Shown in pieces: positions 1-13,200 of a stretch of 31,375 bases of DNA. Each line of letters starts with the position of its first letter. Within the stretch, counting starts at the first letter, position 1. Both the position numbers and the translations under genes were made by a program. This DNA is from a virus. A model generated the notes under the pieces. That model ran no database searches. It was not told the DNA's origin and was given only the letters and a program-made list of their open reading frames with translations. The DNA lies in IMG/VR virus record IMGVR_UViG_3300025655_000176, positions 1-31,375 of that record, one strand, 5' to 3'.

Positions 1-759
1 AAATCGTAAGTTCTTATCTACAAAGTAACTTGATTCGCTAAATGTTATTGGTATATACAATAGATTACCAAAGCGGTCAAGTAAGACCATACGGCTATCA
101 TGACGGCCTAAAAAGCGCAGGGCTGTAATAAGATTCATGTTGTTGAAATCTTGACCAACAAATCGCATACTGTGTTTGCGTGCTAATGAATTTGTGACAT
201 TCTTTGGTCGTGAAATATTGATACTTGTCGCACCACTGTTAATTGATTCACCTAATCGTATAGCCAAATCTGTTGTACGCAATCCTACATCTATTGGTTG
301 GCCGAGTTTAACTTGACGGCCTGTAAATCCAATGCCGTTGAGCGACTTTCCTTTCATGTTACGAAGATTAACCAACACACCGTATGTTGCATCTTCAATC
401 TTGTTAGGCAACAAGCGTTGGTATGAATTATCTGCGTTGTAAATGAGCATGGGGCTGTTAGAGGCGGAAATTAAATCATCAGCAAAGAAAGGTGCTGAAA
501 GTGATGAATGGCCGGGTTTATTGTTATGCGTCAATTGCACATAAGATTCTCCTTCTACGATTTGATAATTCCTTTCGGGCATAACTTGTAATGTACGAGT
601 ATTTTTCTTTTCTATAATCACCTTTGCTTTTGGTGATTTTTGTAGGCTCATACGAGCATGATGAATAGCATTATCCACAAACACAGGCTTACGAACATGT
701 GACATAATTTCATCAGCATCAGTGTTATACCGACCAGTTGGATTTGTAAGAACGGTCAT
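1..759 (-). CDS. Tail/baseplate-associated hypothetical protein (C-terminus beyond window)
   Basis: The frame is open from an ATG at 759 to the window edge without a stop, giving 253 residues of an incomplete protein. The start overlaps the stop of the preceding small gene as ATGA, which supports translational coupling. The N-terminal part is polar and basic. The middle looks like mixed beta-strand structure (for example ATYGVLVNLRNMKGKSLNG). The visible end contains HSMRFVGQDFNNMNLITALR and a beta-rich stretch around RMVLLDRFGNLLYIPITF. I do not recognise a family. Its place right after the giant distal-tail gene suggests a baseplate, hub or fibre-associated role, but that is inference from position only. 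There is no signal peptide or membrane segment in the visible part. Confidence 0.8.
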   Translation of the reverse strand, partial: MTVLTNPTGRYNTDADEIMSHVRKPVFVDNAIHHARMSLQKSPKAKVIIEKKNTRTLQVMPERNYQIVEGESYVQLTHNNKPGHSSLSAPFFADDLISASNSPMLIYNADNSYQRLLPNKIEDATYGVLVNLRNMKGKSLNGIGFTGRQVKLGQPIDVGLRTTDLAIRLGESINSGATSINISRPKNVTNSLARKHSMRFVGQDFNNMNLITALRFLGRHDSRMVLLDRFGNLLYIPITFSESSYFVDKNLRF

Positions 760-935
760 TCAATACCATCCCCAAATTCTTCTCTTAATTCCGTTTGGCG
801 TGATTCCTTGAGAAAAGCCCATGCTTTTTTCATGGGTAATTTTTTGTCCTTTGGGGTCTTTTCCTCAAATTCACGAGCCAACTTTGGGTGTTTCGCATAC
901 ATGAAACGCCTTTGGGCTTGACTCACGAATGGCAC
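756..935 (-). CDS. Small basic phage protein (59 aa, FVSQAQRRFMYAKHP motif)
   Basis: A 59-residue gene starts at GTG 935 and ends at TGA 756-758. The stop of the upstream gene is fused to its ribosome site (TGAGGTcatGTG), and its own stop overlaps the next ATG, so it sits exactly between two coupled genes. The N-terminus, PFVSQAQRRFMYAKHPKLA, resembles a recurrent small-protein motif in tailed-phage structural regions (FVS-x-x-QRR-[FWY]-M-x-AKHP); I know it from general pattern memory, without a defined function. The second half holds MKKAWAFLKESR (residues 35-46), an AW-x-x-LK motif also found in two other proteins of this operon. The protein is highly charged and probably helical. Function unknown; a virion or assembly role is inferred from context. 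Confidence 0.78.
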   Translation of the reverse strand: MPFVSQAQRRFMYAKHPKLAREFEEKTPKDKKLPMKKAWAFLKESRQTELREEFGDGIE

Positions 936-941
936 ATGACC

Positions 942-1262
942 TCACCACTTTACTTTATCAGCCCAATATGCGGCACTCATTTTACCACGATTGATATTTT
1001 TGGCGTGGCGAGCCTTGAAAGATTCTCGTCGCTTACGGTATGATGATGATTCACCTTGCTTCTTTGGTGAACCGCTTACACCCTGTTGTCCAAATCTAAT
1101 TGTTTTGACTTGATTTCCTTCTTTAGCCACAACTACATGTGACTTTTTAGGATGGTTGGGGGTGCGCTTGGGCTTGTTAAAACCGCTTACGCCAGCACGA
1201 GCAAGGCGTGGGTCACGCTTACTTTCTTTGAGAAGCATCCATGCGTCATTCATTGGATTCAC
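942..1262 (-). CDS. Basic hypothetical protein (106 aa) with N-terminal AWxLLK motif
   Basis: The start is a GTG at 1262 that overlaps the stop of the giant gene (GTGA). It is preceded by GGTGAT at about five bases, so I prefer it to the ATG three codons later. The 106-residue product is strongly basic, with many Lys and Arg and repeated Gly/Ser-Pro-Lys stretches (residues about 25-95). It looks largely unstructured apart from its ends. Near the N-terminus it has NDAWMLLKESKRDPR (residues 5-19), which resembles segments of the next small protein and of the zinc-site protein at 25784-26404. The C-terminus ends in aromatic AAYWADKVKW. A basic protein this size could bind nucleic acid or dock on the virion, but nothing in it names a function. 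Confidence 0.82.
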   Translation of the reverse strand: MNPMNDAWMLLKESKRDPRLARAGVSGFNKPKRTPNHPKKSHVVVAKEGNQVKTIRFGQQGVSGSPKKQGESSSYRKRRESFKARHAKNINRGKMSAAYWADKVKW

Positions 1263-4200
1263 GAGGCATCACCACTATGGTCATTTGAATTGTAGGTTAC
1301 ATCTCCTTTATGGCCTTTTGGATGGAGAGATTGCGAAAAGCGGGGCTGTACATTGAAATCCATGCGCTCTTGTTTGTTTTCACCTTCTTGATGAGTACGC
1401 CTTCTTGGTGCATCCGACCTGTAATGTTCAAGTGTATTTTCACTCATAACTACACGAGTAACTTCATTGTCTAATAATGATGAATCAAATGTAGTTGTTT
1501 CTGTACCGATAATTTTTGGCCCTGTACTTTCGGGTGCGCTATCACTGGTTGAAATATCCATGACATACAACGGGGCGTATGGTGGATTAGTATCGGGATT
1601 AGTGCTACGAATATAATATCCATCACCTGCACGCCCATTGCTTACTTCATATAAGTACATACCGTATTTTCCACCACCAGTAGCGGAGAAATAATTGCTA
1701 CCATACTGTGGTGATGATGAATGAAGTTCATTGTTTGGCCTAAAAATCTCAATGTGATTTTTGTCCAACAAACGGACTGGTCGCATCATGTAAGTAATAC
1801 GCTTGTCAGTAAGGTTAGTTTGTTGGGCTGATGCATCAAATACATTTGTTTCGTATGGGTTTGATGTAATCACACCGCTTCCAAAGCCACCCCATGTATA
1901 ATCATTTAATGGTGAAACAAAGTTGCGAGTTTCAGCAAGATATGTACCACCAAGAGGATTGAAGTTTGAAGTATGGGATAACTTCATTGCACCACCTTGA
2001 GGTTGTCCAGCAAAGGACAAACTGGTGAGGTCATAATTACCAAGTGTTTGCGAACCTGCTGTATATCCGCCTTGTAAAATTACACGCTGTCCTACATTTC
2101 TGTCTGTGTGTAGGCTGTGCGCTTCTGTGTTAATTGCAATGAGGTTTTCATCAACACCCTCTATGTTTTCAGTATCAAGACCAATACGAGGACTACTGCG
2201 ACTTACTGCATCCTTGTGTGGTGAATCTCCTACAACTGTTTCAACACGGTCACTTACAACTGCTTCGGGCTTGAGCAATCCATTCTCAGCAATATTAAGG
2301 CGTGCGCTAATACCACGAGGCACTTCATCGGGCTGTAATACATCATTTCTTGCTCGGATATATCCATCGTTCAATACAGGTTCAGCCGTATGATGTGATA
2401 GCACGACACCTGTTGTATGATATGGCTCATCAAGTGCGGTAAGAACATCTTCATTGAAAGCCGTTGGATAGCGCAATCCACGACCATGACCATCATCACC
2501 TACACGATGAGCATTGGTTGGGAAATATACATCAACCAAGATGTTAGCATTGTTGTTATTGATGCTGTTTGAGCGGCCACCAAAGCGTGGTACAGTAATT
2601 CCAGCACTCACACTTAGATTGCCCGATGCATCAACTAAACCTTTCATATTTACAATTGGTGTACCGCCGTTGTATATGCGCTCGTATGGTGTGTTGAGAT
2701 ATTCATATACATCAGCCGCATCCCACGCAGGGCGAATACCGAATCCACGAACAGGGTGACGACGCACATCCTCACCACGAGTATTACCCCACCAATCAAC
2801 CAAGTAATATCCTACAGCCTCGTCAATCTTTGCGATACTCTTACCTTCACTATCGCCCCACCAATCTCGTAGTACCGTATTTTTATTGCGTAAAGTACGA
2901 ACAGGACAACCGAATGGGCGAGCAACACGCATTCCATCGCTGTATCGGACTTGCCATTCGGGTTTATCCATACCAAGCATACCGCTAAAGTTTGTTTGGC
3001 GTTCCATGATACCAATTTGGGTGTTTGGATATGTAGCATTACTTAACCCATTACCACCAGCGTAAGTCCATGTTTGAGTTTCATCTTGTACAAGTGGGCC
3101 GTGTGGATAACCAACAGATGTATTTGAACCAACAATAGCAGATTCACGGTATGCACGCATTCCATACAAAGCCCATTGTGGTTTATTGTAAGGTTGGCGT
3201 AATCCAATACGATAACCAAATGGCCGAGTGCGGGTCGGGTTGCTAATAGCATCGTAGGAGGTTTTTGTAATACCGCTTGAAACTACATATGAGCCATCAT
3301 CATCTTGGTCAATCCATACAGGGCCATCAAAAGTGTATTCTCGTGGATAATCCCATGCGGCTGAAACATACCCATACCCATCAAGACGGCTCACTAATGG
3401 CCCTCCACGAGAACCCGAAGGCCAAAAGTGGTTGAGCATTGATTTCGTAGTTGCATCAGCCGCATCCCATTGACCTCCTTGAGATTCAAAATTAGTAAGG
3501 ACATATGGATTTCCATGAGATTCTAATGCGTTAGCAGTTCCCATACTACCTGTACCATGAGTCCATACTGTAGCACCAATTGGAATCGTAGCAGTAATAT
3601 CTTCATTAACTGTAATAATTGAAGATAAATCAGTATTTACTGTATATGCTATACCTTCAATTATTATTTTGATGCCACTTCCTAAACTTGCACTTGGTGC
3701 TGTTGTGGTAATTTGCTTTGTTCCTGTATTAACGGCTAATACCTTCCTATCATCCGAACTTGAAACATTTTTGAATTTATATGGTGGCGCAGGTGTTTTA
3801 CGATGGAATGCAAATGGCCCAAGACTTGCATAATATGTTGCATCATGATAATGTATAGTTTCAAAGTGTTCGGGCATACTGTTGAGTGGTTTTTGGTCAA
3901 TGGCTGGACTGAGCCATGTACGGGAAGAATCGGAATAGTAAGTGTAAGGGCGACCAAGATTTGGATGCCATAGACAAAGGAATGCATCAGCCATATGCAA
4001 ACTATTCGTATCACGGCTACCTTGCAAAGTCTGCGGCAAAGTGCGGGTTACAATACTCGTCAAAGAATCTTTGAAAATATCACCAGCAGGGCGGAAGTCG
4101 TATGGGCGGGTAAGGCGCAATTTCGTTCCAGCAGTTAAATTACCAGTAAAGTTTGCATTGGCAACAAAAGTGAACTGTTTTGGCTGATTCATGTTTGTAG

Positions 4201-7200
4201 CATCATATCCACTACGCTCGGTGTAGGTATGCGTGCGTCGTACTCCATCACTATCTGTGTATTCTAATTTGTTTCCATAGTAAGGAACTTGTGGGAATCC
4301 ACGAGCATCATCAACAGTAACAGTGGTTGAAGTCCAACTTACAACTGTACAAACCGGGTTGAGGCTGATGTTCTCAAGCACCTCATGATACAGGTCGGGG
4401 TACAGGCTTGGGTAGCCTGCGAGTGTGATTTGACAAGCAATGCTACCTGCACTGGCTCGCAAGAACTCGTAGTAATTATCAAGACGATGATGATTAAGAT
4501 GGCGGAATCCTACAGCGTTTGAATCATCCGGCCCTGTCTTATGTACGATACTCCAATATGGTATATTCGTAGTCATGCCGGGTGAAGCAAGCGCAAACAT
4601 TTGTGGATGATATGGTAATGAGCGTCGTGTAAAGGCTGGACTTTCTGTACCCTGTACACCTAATGCGTTATACAATAGAAGTGGTGGAATGTTAGTAAAT
4701 TGACTACCGAAATCGGGGTCATGGTCAAGGATGAGTTCATTGATAAACACTTCACAGCCACGCACATCAGCCGATGTTGCTTCTGCTAATACAAGCCCAA
4801 GACCACCTGTTGCTGAATCAGCCTCACGAATACCTACGACCAATGCAACTTGTTGGCTGGTTAATTCATCTCCACCGTTTTGATGGAAACCTATCAATTG
4901 CGATTTGTGAATATTTGGTTGAATGATGATTTGATATGCACCAACTTCGGCAGGGTCGGGGAAGTGATGTCGTAGCGTATAATTTGCGGCGGCTTCAAGA
5001 ACAATCGTATGTCCACCTGCGGCATTGATAACACCAGCCTCACCTTCCGATGCAAGTACACCATAACCATCACTGCGAATCTTTGATTCAAACATAAGGG
5101 AGAATGCGCCACCGTGTATATCACTTGGGCCACTTGGTGTAGCGGTTAATGCACCAAATGTGTGAATTGTATCATATCCAAACAATTCATCAGTTAATGT
5201 AGTTGAAATATCACTCATGAGGTCATCCAAGTTTTGGCTTTCCATGAGTGAGGTTTCATGCGCCTTTACAGTGGCCGAGCGGATTGCACGATGCTTGTTG
5301 TATATTCCTTGATATGCTGGATGAGCAAAATGACCGGGCATCATAGCCATTGTTGGATTGACGAAATGATGACCCATACGAGGCAAAGCAAGTGGACTCA
5401 TTTTAGGAATTGAGTATATGTCATGTCCAAGTGTATCTGCTAATACTAAATTGGTGAAATACATTGTATGAGCCATATCGGGGCTGTTTCCACTTACTTC
5501 GGCATGGTCACGCAATCTGCGTGCGGCAAAGAATCGTGTACTACCAGCAGGGATGTAGTATGATGGTACAACTTTGAATGATGAAATATCACCAGTAATT
5601 AAATCAGCGAAGTCGGTATCTCCTACACAACCAGTAAATGTTGAACCACTAATACCAGTAAATGAGGCTACACCACCCCTGTCCGTTGTTGGGTTATACA
5701 AACGCAAGAACTTACGCCCATCACGGATAGATTCGTTGTATAACGATGCATCAACTGTACCGCTCACGGTCAATGTTGTACCACTATATGATACAGCCGT
5801 GAGGTCATTGTTTGTAATACCGTTAGCATGAGTGTAATATGTAGGGTATCGGTGACTGTGCGTATTCCCATTCTTGGTGATGTGGAAGAAAAGAGTACGG
5901 TCATGTAACTCGTAAGATGTTTCTAATGGTGCGTTACCAGTAGCAGACTTCCAACCCTTGTAAGTTGAATCGGGGAATGCTTCGCCTGTAGCATTTTGAC
6001 TAATGTGTTCCCAATTGTGGTCGCTAAATGTTCCATTAAGGCGTGGCCCTTTTGTTTCATCAGTAAATAAATGGCTGATGCTGTTACTTGAAATTGGTCG
6101 CATCATACCGCCTGTTCCCATTGTTTCATTTTGGTAGGCTTGTAATCGGTCAAATCCGCTACGAATAATGAGATTGCCGGGAATAGTATCGGGGTCGGGT
6201 AAGCGTACTTTGAGGTTAGGCTCTACACCACTACCAGCGATGGCTGGTGCTAATCCTTCGGCACTTCTGTCCGATACCGAATTGAAAGTGCGAATGATTG
6301 TGCCGAATGGTGAGCCACCCTCAATGATATGAATTTGGCCTGTATCATCTTGCACTTGCATTTCTTCAAACTGCATTTCTTCATTTGGAATTTCTAATAC
6401 ATTTCGTAGTTCATCGGGATGGCGAGCCGCAATTTGTGGGTGTGCTAATTCTTGTGCTTGTATAATTGGGAACATAGCACTGTTGGTTGTTTCAAATGAA
6501 AATCGGTTGATACCGTACAATTTTTCTCCCATCGTATATGCTGTTCCACCGCTTACTCGTGTAATAAAAGGTACAGCACCAAGACCACGAGCATTTACAG
6601 CAGGGAGTGAAAGATTACCACCATCCATACGCTTCCAAACAATATGCTCAACTGAGAAATTCTTTGCTGGTGAATTTTGTCGCAATTTGAAAGCGTTAGT
6701 ATCACCAAGCCAATATGTTGCATCGTCACCATAACGGTCTAATTCAGCATCCGTACTTGTAGTTACATAATCAGTAATTAAATTCCGCTCAATATCAGTT
6801 GTATCTTCTAAAAAGAAACTGCCCGGACTTTCATCTAAGTCAAAGAATAAATCACCAGTTTTGGCAAAACATGGTTCTGCATTAAACAATAAAGAATCAG
6901 CAATGATTGGTGCGTGGAAATTAAAAGCGGCTGATGGAATATCACCTGTTGGTAAATCAAGTGAAGCAATCAAAGCCTCAATGTTTGGCCCACCATGAGC
7001 AGGTGCAACAAATCTATCTACACTGTGTATGCGCTCATCCCATTGTGCTGTACCAGCAAATGTAATTGCTGTGCTTGCGGCTACTGCATCACCAGTCTTT
7101 GATACGACAGCCAACCAATCTCCCATTGCTGTAATTCCATCACGGTCACGCTTTGCTACTAATGGCATTTCACTCTCGTATGAAATAACAAGGAATCCAC

Positions 7201-10200
7201 GAGCGAATACGCCTTGAGGATGATGAAGAGAGCGTGGTACTGCATCAGCATCCGATAGGTGTAATGGAACTCTTTGGTAATCGGAATCTTCTGCTGTTTC
7301 ATAAGCGGCGGCTGTGTATGTATCGTAAGTCCAAGTGTACGGAGTTGTCAATATAGTATCGGAATTAGAACGACCAGTCAATGGTGACATGGATTCGGGG
7401 CTGTTTTTCATTGGAGTAAAATGAGGTAAATGACTAAATGTACTCATGAAACTTGAGGCTGAACCATATGGCGAAAAGCCCAACATTGGATGCCAAGCAC
7501 CAAGTCCAGCACCATATCCTTCACTACCTACTTTGAGTGAGTTAAGATATGAATAACGCTCACCAGCCCATCCTACAGCACCTACAGGGCGTGTACGGTC
7601 AATTGCATCAACGACACCACTAAAGTGTACATGAGTCATATGGTTGCGTGTTGAATCATTGTAGTTGTTGTAATAGTGTACACCAGCCTTACTCCATACA
7701 AATACTTTAGTTGCGCCGGGTGAAAGTGATGGCCCTGTAAGAGTAGAACCACCACATTTGTCAGCCCATGTTTGTGCATCTTCAACTACAGGCATTCCAC
7801 TAATTTTATTTGGTGCAAGCCAAAATCGCACATACCATGTACCTCCACTTTCATACACTTCACGAGAATGATATGGTGCAAATGCACCACCACTACCGCT
7901 TGGTGTACGGCCATTATCGGTACGAATCCAACCACTCGCAGGTAATTGTTCTAACTGAGTTTGCTTGTTACCGCTTCCAAGTATGGCTTCAACAAATGCA
8001 GGTGATGTAGGTGAAGTTGCTAAATTTGAAAGTGTACCACCGTAGAAATATGAACTGAATGTTAATTCAACCCATCCATATCGGTCTTGACGCATTGCAT
8101 TACCCATACTTGGCATGAATGTACCACCCATTGCCTTGAGTGCGCCTTTACCGGGATTTTCATTAATGGCTTGGCCGATGATAGTCGCTAACTCTTCACC
8201 GTTTTGACACCGTGTAGCATCAATTGCGATGATTTCACGGTCAAAGTCATCGGCTGTTTCACCTAACAAACCATCTAAGATAGATGTAGCAAGAGGGCCG
8301 GAAACACGGAAAGCAGTAGGCTGAACATCATTGTTATGCTTAACAACTACATAGTTGCTTTTTTCCATTTTGGGATTGAATGCTATTTGATTATCAAGCC
8401 AGTTACCACCGGGAAGATAACCTCCATCCATGTGAAACATCATATCAGCACTTGATGCTATACCGTAATATGATACAGCACAATGACGATATGGATGTGC
8501 TTTAGCAAATTCACCTTCATTGTTTGTGTTAATCGTAAGGATTGTTCCAAAATGGTCGCCGTAATGATAACCATGTTCGGGGCGTTGTGCCATACCGTAT
8601 GTTGTACCCGAATCGTCACCGATGTTTGGAATACCTTGAGGTGGCGACCAATTCAATGTTGTTCGCCAATGGAAGCGTTGAGTACGAGATTGATATGTAG
8701 TGCTTGGAGGGCCGTATTCTCCATCGGGATTTTTAATTTCATTTGGTAAAAATTCACCCGATGGAACTTTACTCCAACTATTTCCTGTTGTTACAACATA
8801 ACCGGGATGGGGTTCAGTTTCACCAAGCGTTCCAGTAGCCGTTTCATTGAATGGGAATGATTGACCCGGCCCGTATATCAAATAAGTTGTAAAGTAAGGT
8901 GTACTTGTTTTATGGTCAGTGTAGCGTGCAGTTTGATGCGGCATACGCATAACAAGTGGAATTGGTCGTTGTCGTACAATACCAGCCGTATATCGTGCTG
9001 ATACATGTGCTGGATTACTTGAGTAATCAACAAGTGTGTTTAAATCTAAATCGGGCGACAACAGGCTGTCTTGATTAAATGCTGGTGAATTAATTGTACC
9101 CCGATGTTGGTTAAGGAATGGTGTGGCGGGGAAGAAAGCAAGTAATGCATTACAATCTACCATAGCATATGCTGTGCTGATTTCATTTGCATTTTGAATA
9201 CCAGCCGTACCAGTTGGGCCTGTTGAATACGGATGCGTGTAAAATGAAGAGTAATCATTCTTTGACCCATCATTTACATCCAGTACGACACCACTAAATC
9301 CACCACCAAAGTATAACGGTACGCTATGGTCATTACTGTCATGTCCACCCTTGAAATAAGTAATTGGCTCGCTTTCAATACTACCGTACAAACGAATACC
9401 GCTAAAATGACCATCATTATGAATCATTAATAATCCATTATTGGTTAATGTTGAACCTGCTTGATATTCACCACGCCAAGCCTCATTTGCTTCTTGAATA
9501 AAAATTTGTAATCGTTTTAATGCTACTGCTGGATTTTGCTTTGGTGTGCCTAATGCTTGTTTGAGTGTACCGTGAAATATAGTCTTTTTATCTCCAAAAG
9601 AAAGTAACCTATCTCTATTTGTACCACTTACTGATAAAGTAGCACTTTCTACACCAGCGGGGATTAATAGTGCCGCAACAGAATTGGCTAATTCAAAAAT
9701 ACTGTTTGAACCATCCCATTTATTATAGATTACAGCCGTATTATCAAGGGCTGGTGTAATGTGGTCGCCACTCTTTCCTGTAAAACGAATACCCTTCAAA
9801 TTATTTCGCCAGCGTTTTGTTGGTACTGGGTCATTGTATGAATCAACAAGTATTGGAGTTGGAGTATTTGCGTGATAACCACGAGCCTTTGTACGAATTT
9901 GTAAAACAGTATTTGGGATATATCCACATCCAAGATGCTTGTGATTATCATCAATATCCTCATCACTATACGGTTTATTTACAGTCACGCCTCCGTTTGA
10001 TACTGTCCAATTTCCACTGGCAGACTTACTCAATTTTTGATATTCACCATATTCTAAATGGGGTGCGGCGATACCTAAATCACGATATACCTTAGCACTA
10101 AACATCTTTGAAAGTGGTCGTGCGCCACGCTGAGGATTATGCGCTCGGATTTTAATTGCATCTTCCGATATACCCCATTCCGAATATTTTCGGCCATCGG

Positions 10201-13200
10201 GCGCATACATATCACGACAATTAAACGATACACCTTCAATCACATTTGGATTATCTAAATTGATAGCGGCGGCAGTAACAGTGGCTAATAATTCATCAGT
10301 AATTAAAGTCGTCATGTTAAGGCGTGGTGAAATTAATCCACGAATTATATTGTTAGATGTTGCAGGTAATGTTTGAGAAGTAGCCGCCGTAGCCGCCGCC
10401 CCAAAACTGCTAAGATAATGGGAAATAGCAAATGATGCACCTCTCACTCCATAAAATACATGTGTACCAGTTGCACTATTTTGTGTTCGGCTTTCATAAG
10501 ATACAGTATTTCCAAGTGAACCTTTTACTGTTAAACCTGCATCATAAAGAGGGTCGGTAATTTGTATAACACCGTTTTCTTTTGGAAAACCAAGATAACC
10601 AAGTATATCAGCAACATTATCAAAAGATGTGGTGGCTGTATGGAATGGATTTTCAAGTTGTACTGTAATCGTATCATTTGAACTATCCCATTTAATTTGA
10701 GAATCAACTCCTATACTTGGTGCATACATCCCTCTCCATTGATTACCACGCCACAATGCCTCAGTCATATCAGTTTGAGGTGTAAGACGACCTGTAGCAT
10801 CACCAGCACCAATCATGTGCGCCCCAATCGTAAATCCACCTTGTCCTGCATCACGGTCATCAAAATAAATACAAATTTCTTCATCAATTGTAGATGGAAT
10901 AGTTGTCAATTCATTTGCATACGGTGCATCCATTTCACGATATATGTAGCGTATTCCATACCCTGTACCACGATGGTCGGTGAAACGCAATCCGTATAAT
11001 GTCGCATCACCAATTTTATCTTGTGCTAATTCAGTAGGATTAATATGAGTTGAATATGAATTATTGGCTGTAGGTGAAGTAGCACCGTATAGAGTAGTTT
11101 CACCATATCGCTTGTTAAATTCTATATCACCAATACGACCAAGCCCATATTTTCCAGCAATTGGTGAAAAACCGGGTACACCTGCTTCAACAAGCCCACC
11201 AAAATTAATTCGTGCTACAGCCTCCTTACCTGCTCTTAATCCCTTAACAAGAGCAGTAGAAGGACTTTGAGTTTCAAACGATTCTTCATTGACACTGTTA
11301 TGTGAAATACCGCCAAGATGGGCTGAAATGTTTCGCCCAATTGGATTTGTTGTATCATCAGTTCTTGGTGCAATATCATGATTACTGGTAAATTGTTCAC
11401 TTGTTTCTTCTTGTACGATGTATTCTCGTAAAGTGGTAACGGGTGCAAATGGTCGCCCATCTTTGTTAAGCGGCATTGGTGCAGGGTGCATATTTTCACC
11501 CATGATTTCATCGGGTTGCGCCCAAAAGTTTCGGAATCGGCCACCATGACCAATTAAAAATTGAGGTTGATATGAAGATTGACCTTTACTATTATCAAGC
11601 CAAACGCAGAAATTACGACCCGAAGCACCGGGTATTGTTGAATGGATAATGATTGAGAACCCTTCATTTCCATTAATGTCCTCAACAACTCGCCCAATAT
11701 GCGCTCGTACATATCCCATATGTGAGCCTCTATCATGAGAATCAAATGCAATGTCACCATACCAAAACGGTGCAGGGTCATAAGTTGAACCTGTAGCGGC
11801 AAAATCAGCATTGATATGTGCTGATGTAGGGTCTTTGTTTTCATTAACAATATCTTGGCGTACACCAATTCGTGTAAGGTCAAGTCTTTCACTTTCACCC
11901 GGATATTGCTGTGATGGTCTGCGAGCATGTGTACGACCATTTGGTGCGCCACCTTGATTGATAAGTCGGACAATTTCTCGTGCCGCCGCTTCAATATCTG
12001 TTACTCCTTCCTTAACACCAACTTCACCTAAGTCAATAGACATACGACGCACGAAATCCATTTCACTCCAATGTTTCAAATGTTGAAGTCGGCTTTCTTC
12101 ATGGTCGGCTAAGTCAAGAGTGATATTTCTTTTACCCTTTAAACAAAGATATGCTGAAATGACACGAGTACCATCGGGTGTATCAAAAAGCGTGCTTGAA
12201 TCTTTCAAACTGTACAAATTAGGGTCTTGGTCTGCCCTGTATTTCTTTAATGCTGAAATTAAATTGTCGCCCTCTTTTTCTTTACGAATTAAATTATGTG
12301 CTTGGTTGGCGTAATATACTGATGATACGGCTTGTTGAACTCGTGGAAGGGTGTTGTCACCAACGGTATGTGTGTTAGATGTGCCTTCATGATACAAACC
12401 AGTGTGTACAAAGTGTCCGTGACCAGCACCACGCCTTGTAGGATTATTACCAAGAGTGAATGGATTTTCAAGTGTGTATTTTATTTGTGTATCAATAAGT
12501 GTGCTACCAAGTAAATCTTGAGAAATATTATTTGGAATATTATGTGCATACGCACTTTCAATAAATTTAGATTGTTGAGTTGAGCGCATGTAACGATTTT
12601 CTGTTGGGAAACCATTTGCTACATCTATTTGTGTAGTAAAGTAATGTGGCGCACCACCGTTTGTACTGATAAGGTATTTGTCAAGTTTAAGGTCGCCACC
12701 GTCATATGGAATGTTGCGTGTGTAACCAATTGAAGGTGTTGCCGCACTGGATTGAACTTGCATGTGTAAATCATGGAATGCAATAAATTCACGGTCATGT
12801 GCTACATCATATAACAAGACACGAGCGTGACCATCTGTTGAAAGATACGGGTCAATGTACGCTATTGTAGGTGCTTGCGTTGCATCAAGACCCATTGATT
12901 CGTAATTCATTTCAATGGTTTTATTGACATGTTGTGCAAAATTTTGTGCTGTTTCAAGACATGAATTTCCAATCAAGAAATTTTCAAGTGGAATTGAATC
13001 TCTTGGTCGCTCGGCTAATTGGCCTTGACCACCATTGAATCCTTTCCATACTAATGCGTCATTAAACACTCCACGACTTTTTGCGAATAACCCTTCAATA
13101 GCATGTGGATTATTCATTGTCATATTCATCCATACGGTGTCACCGTTTCGCAAACCACCTTGTGCATATGGGTAAAGCCAACTACGATTTAATACAGCAT

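Noticed and set aside
3465-3480. Internal ribosome site AAGGAGG followed by ATG inside the giant gene
   Set aside because: The ATG is only three bases away and out of frame with the giant protein, and the frame it opens is short.
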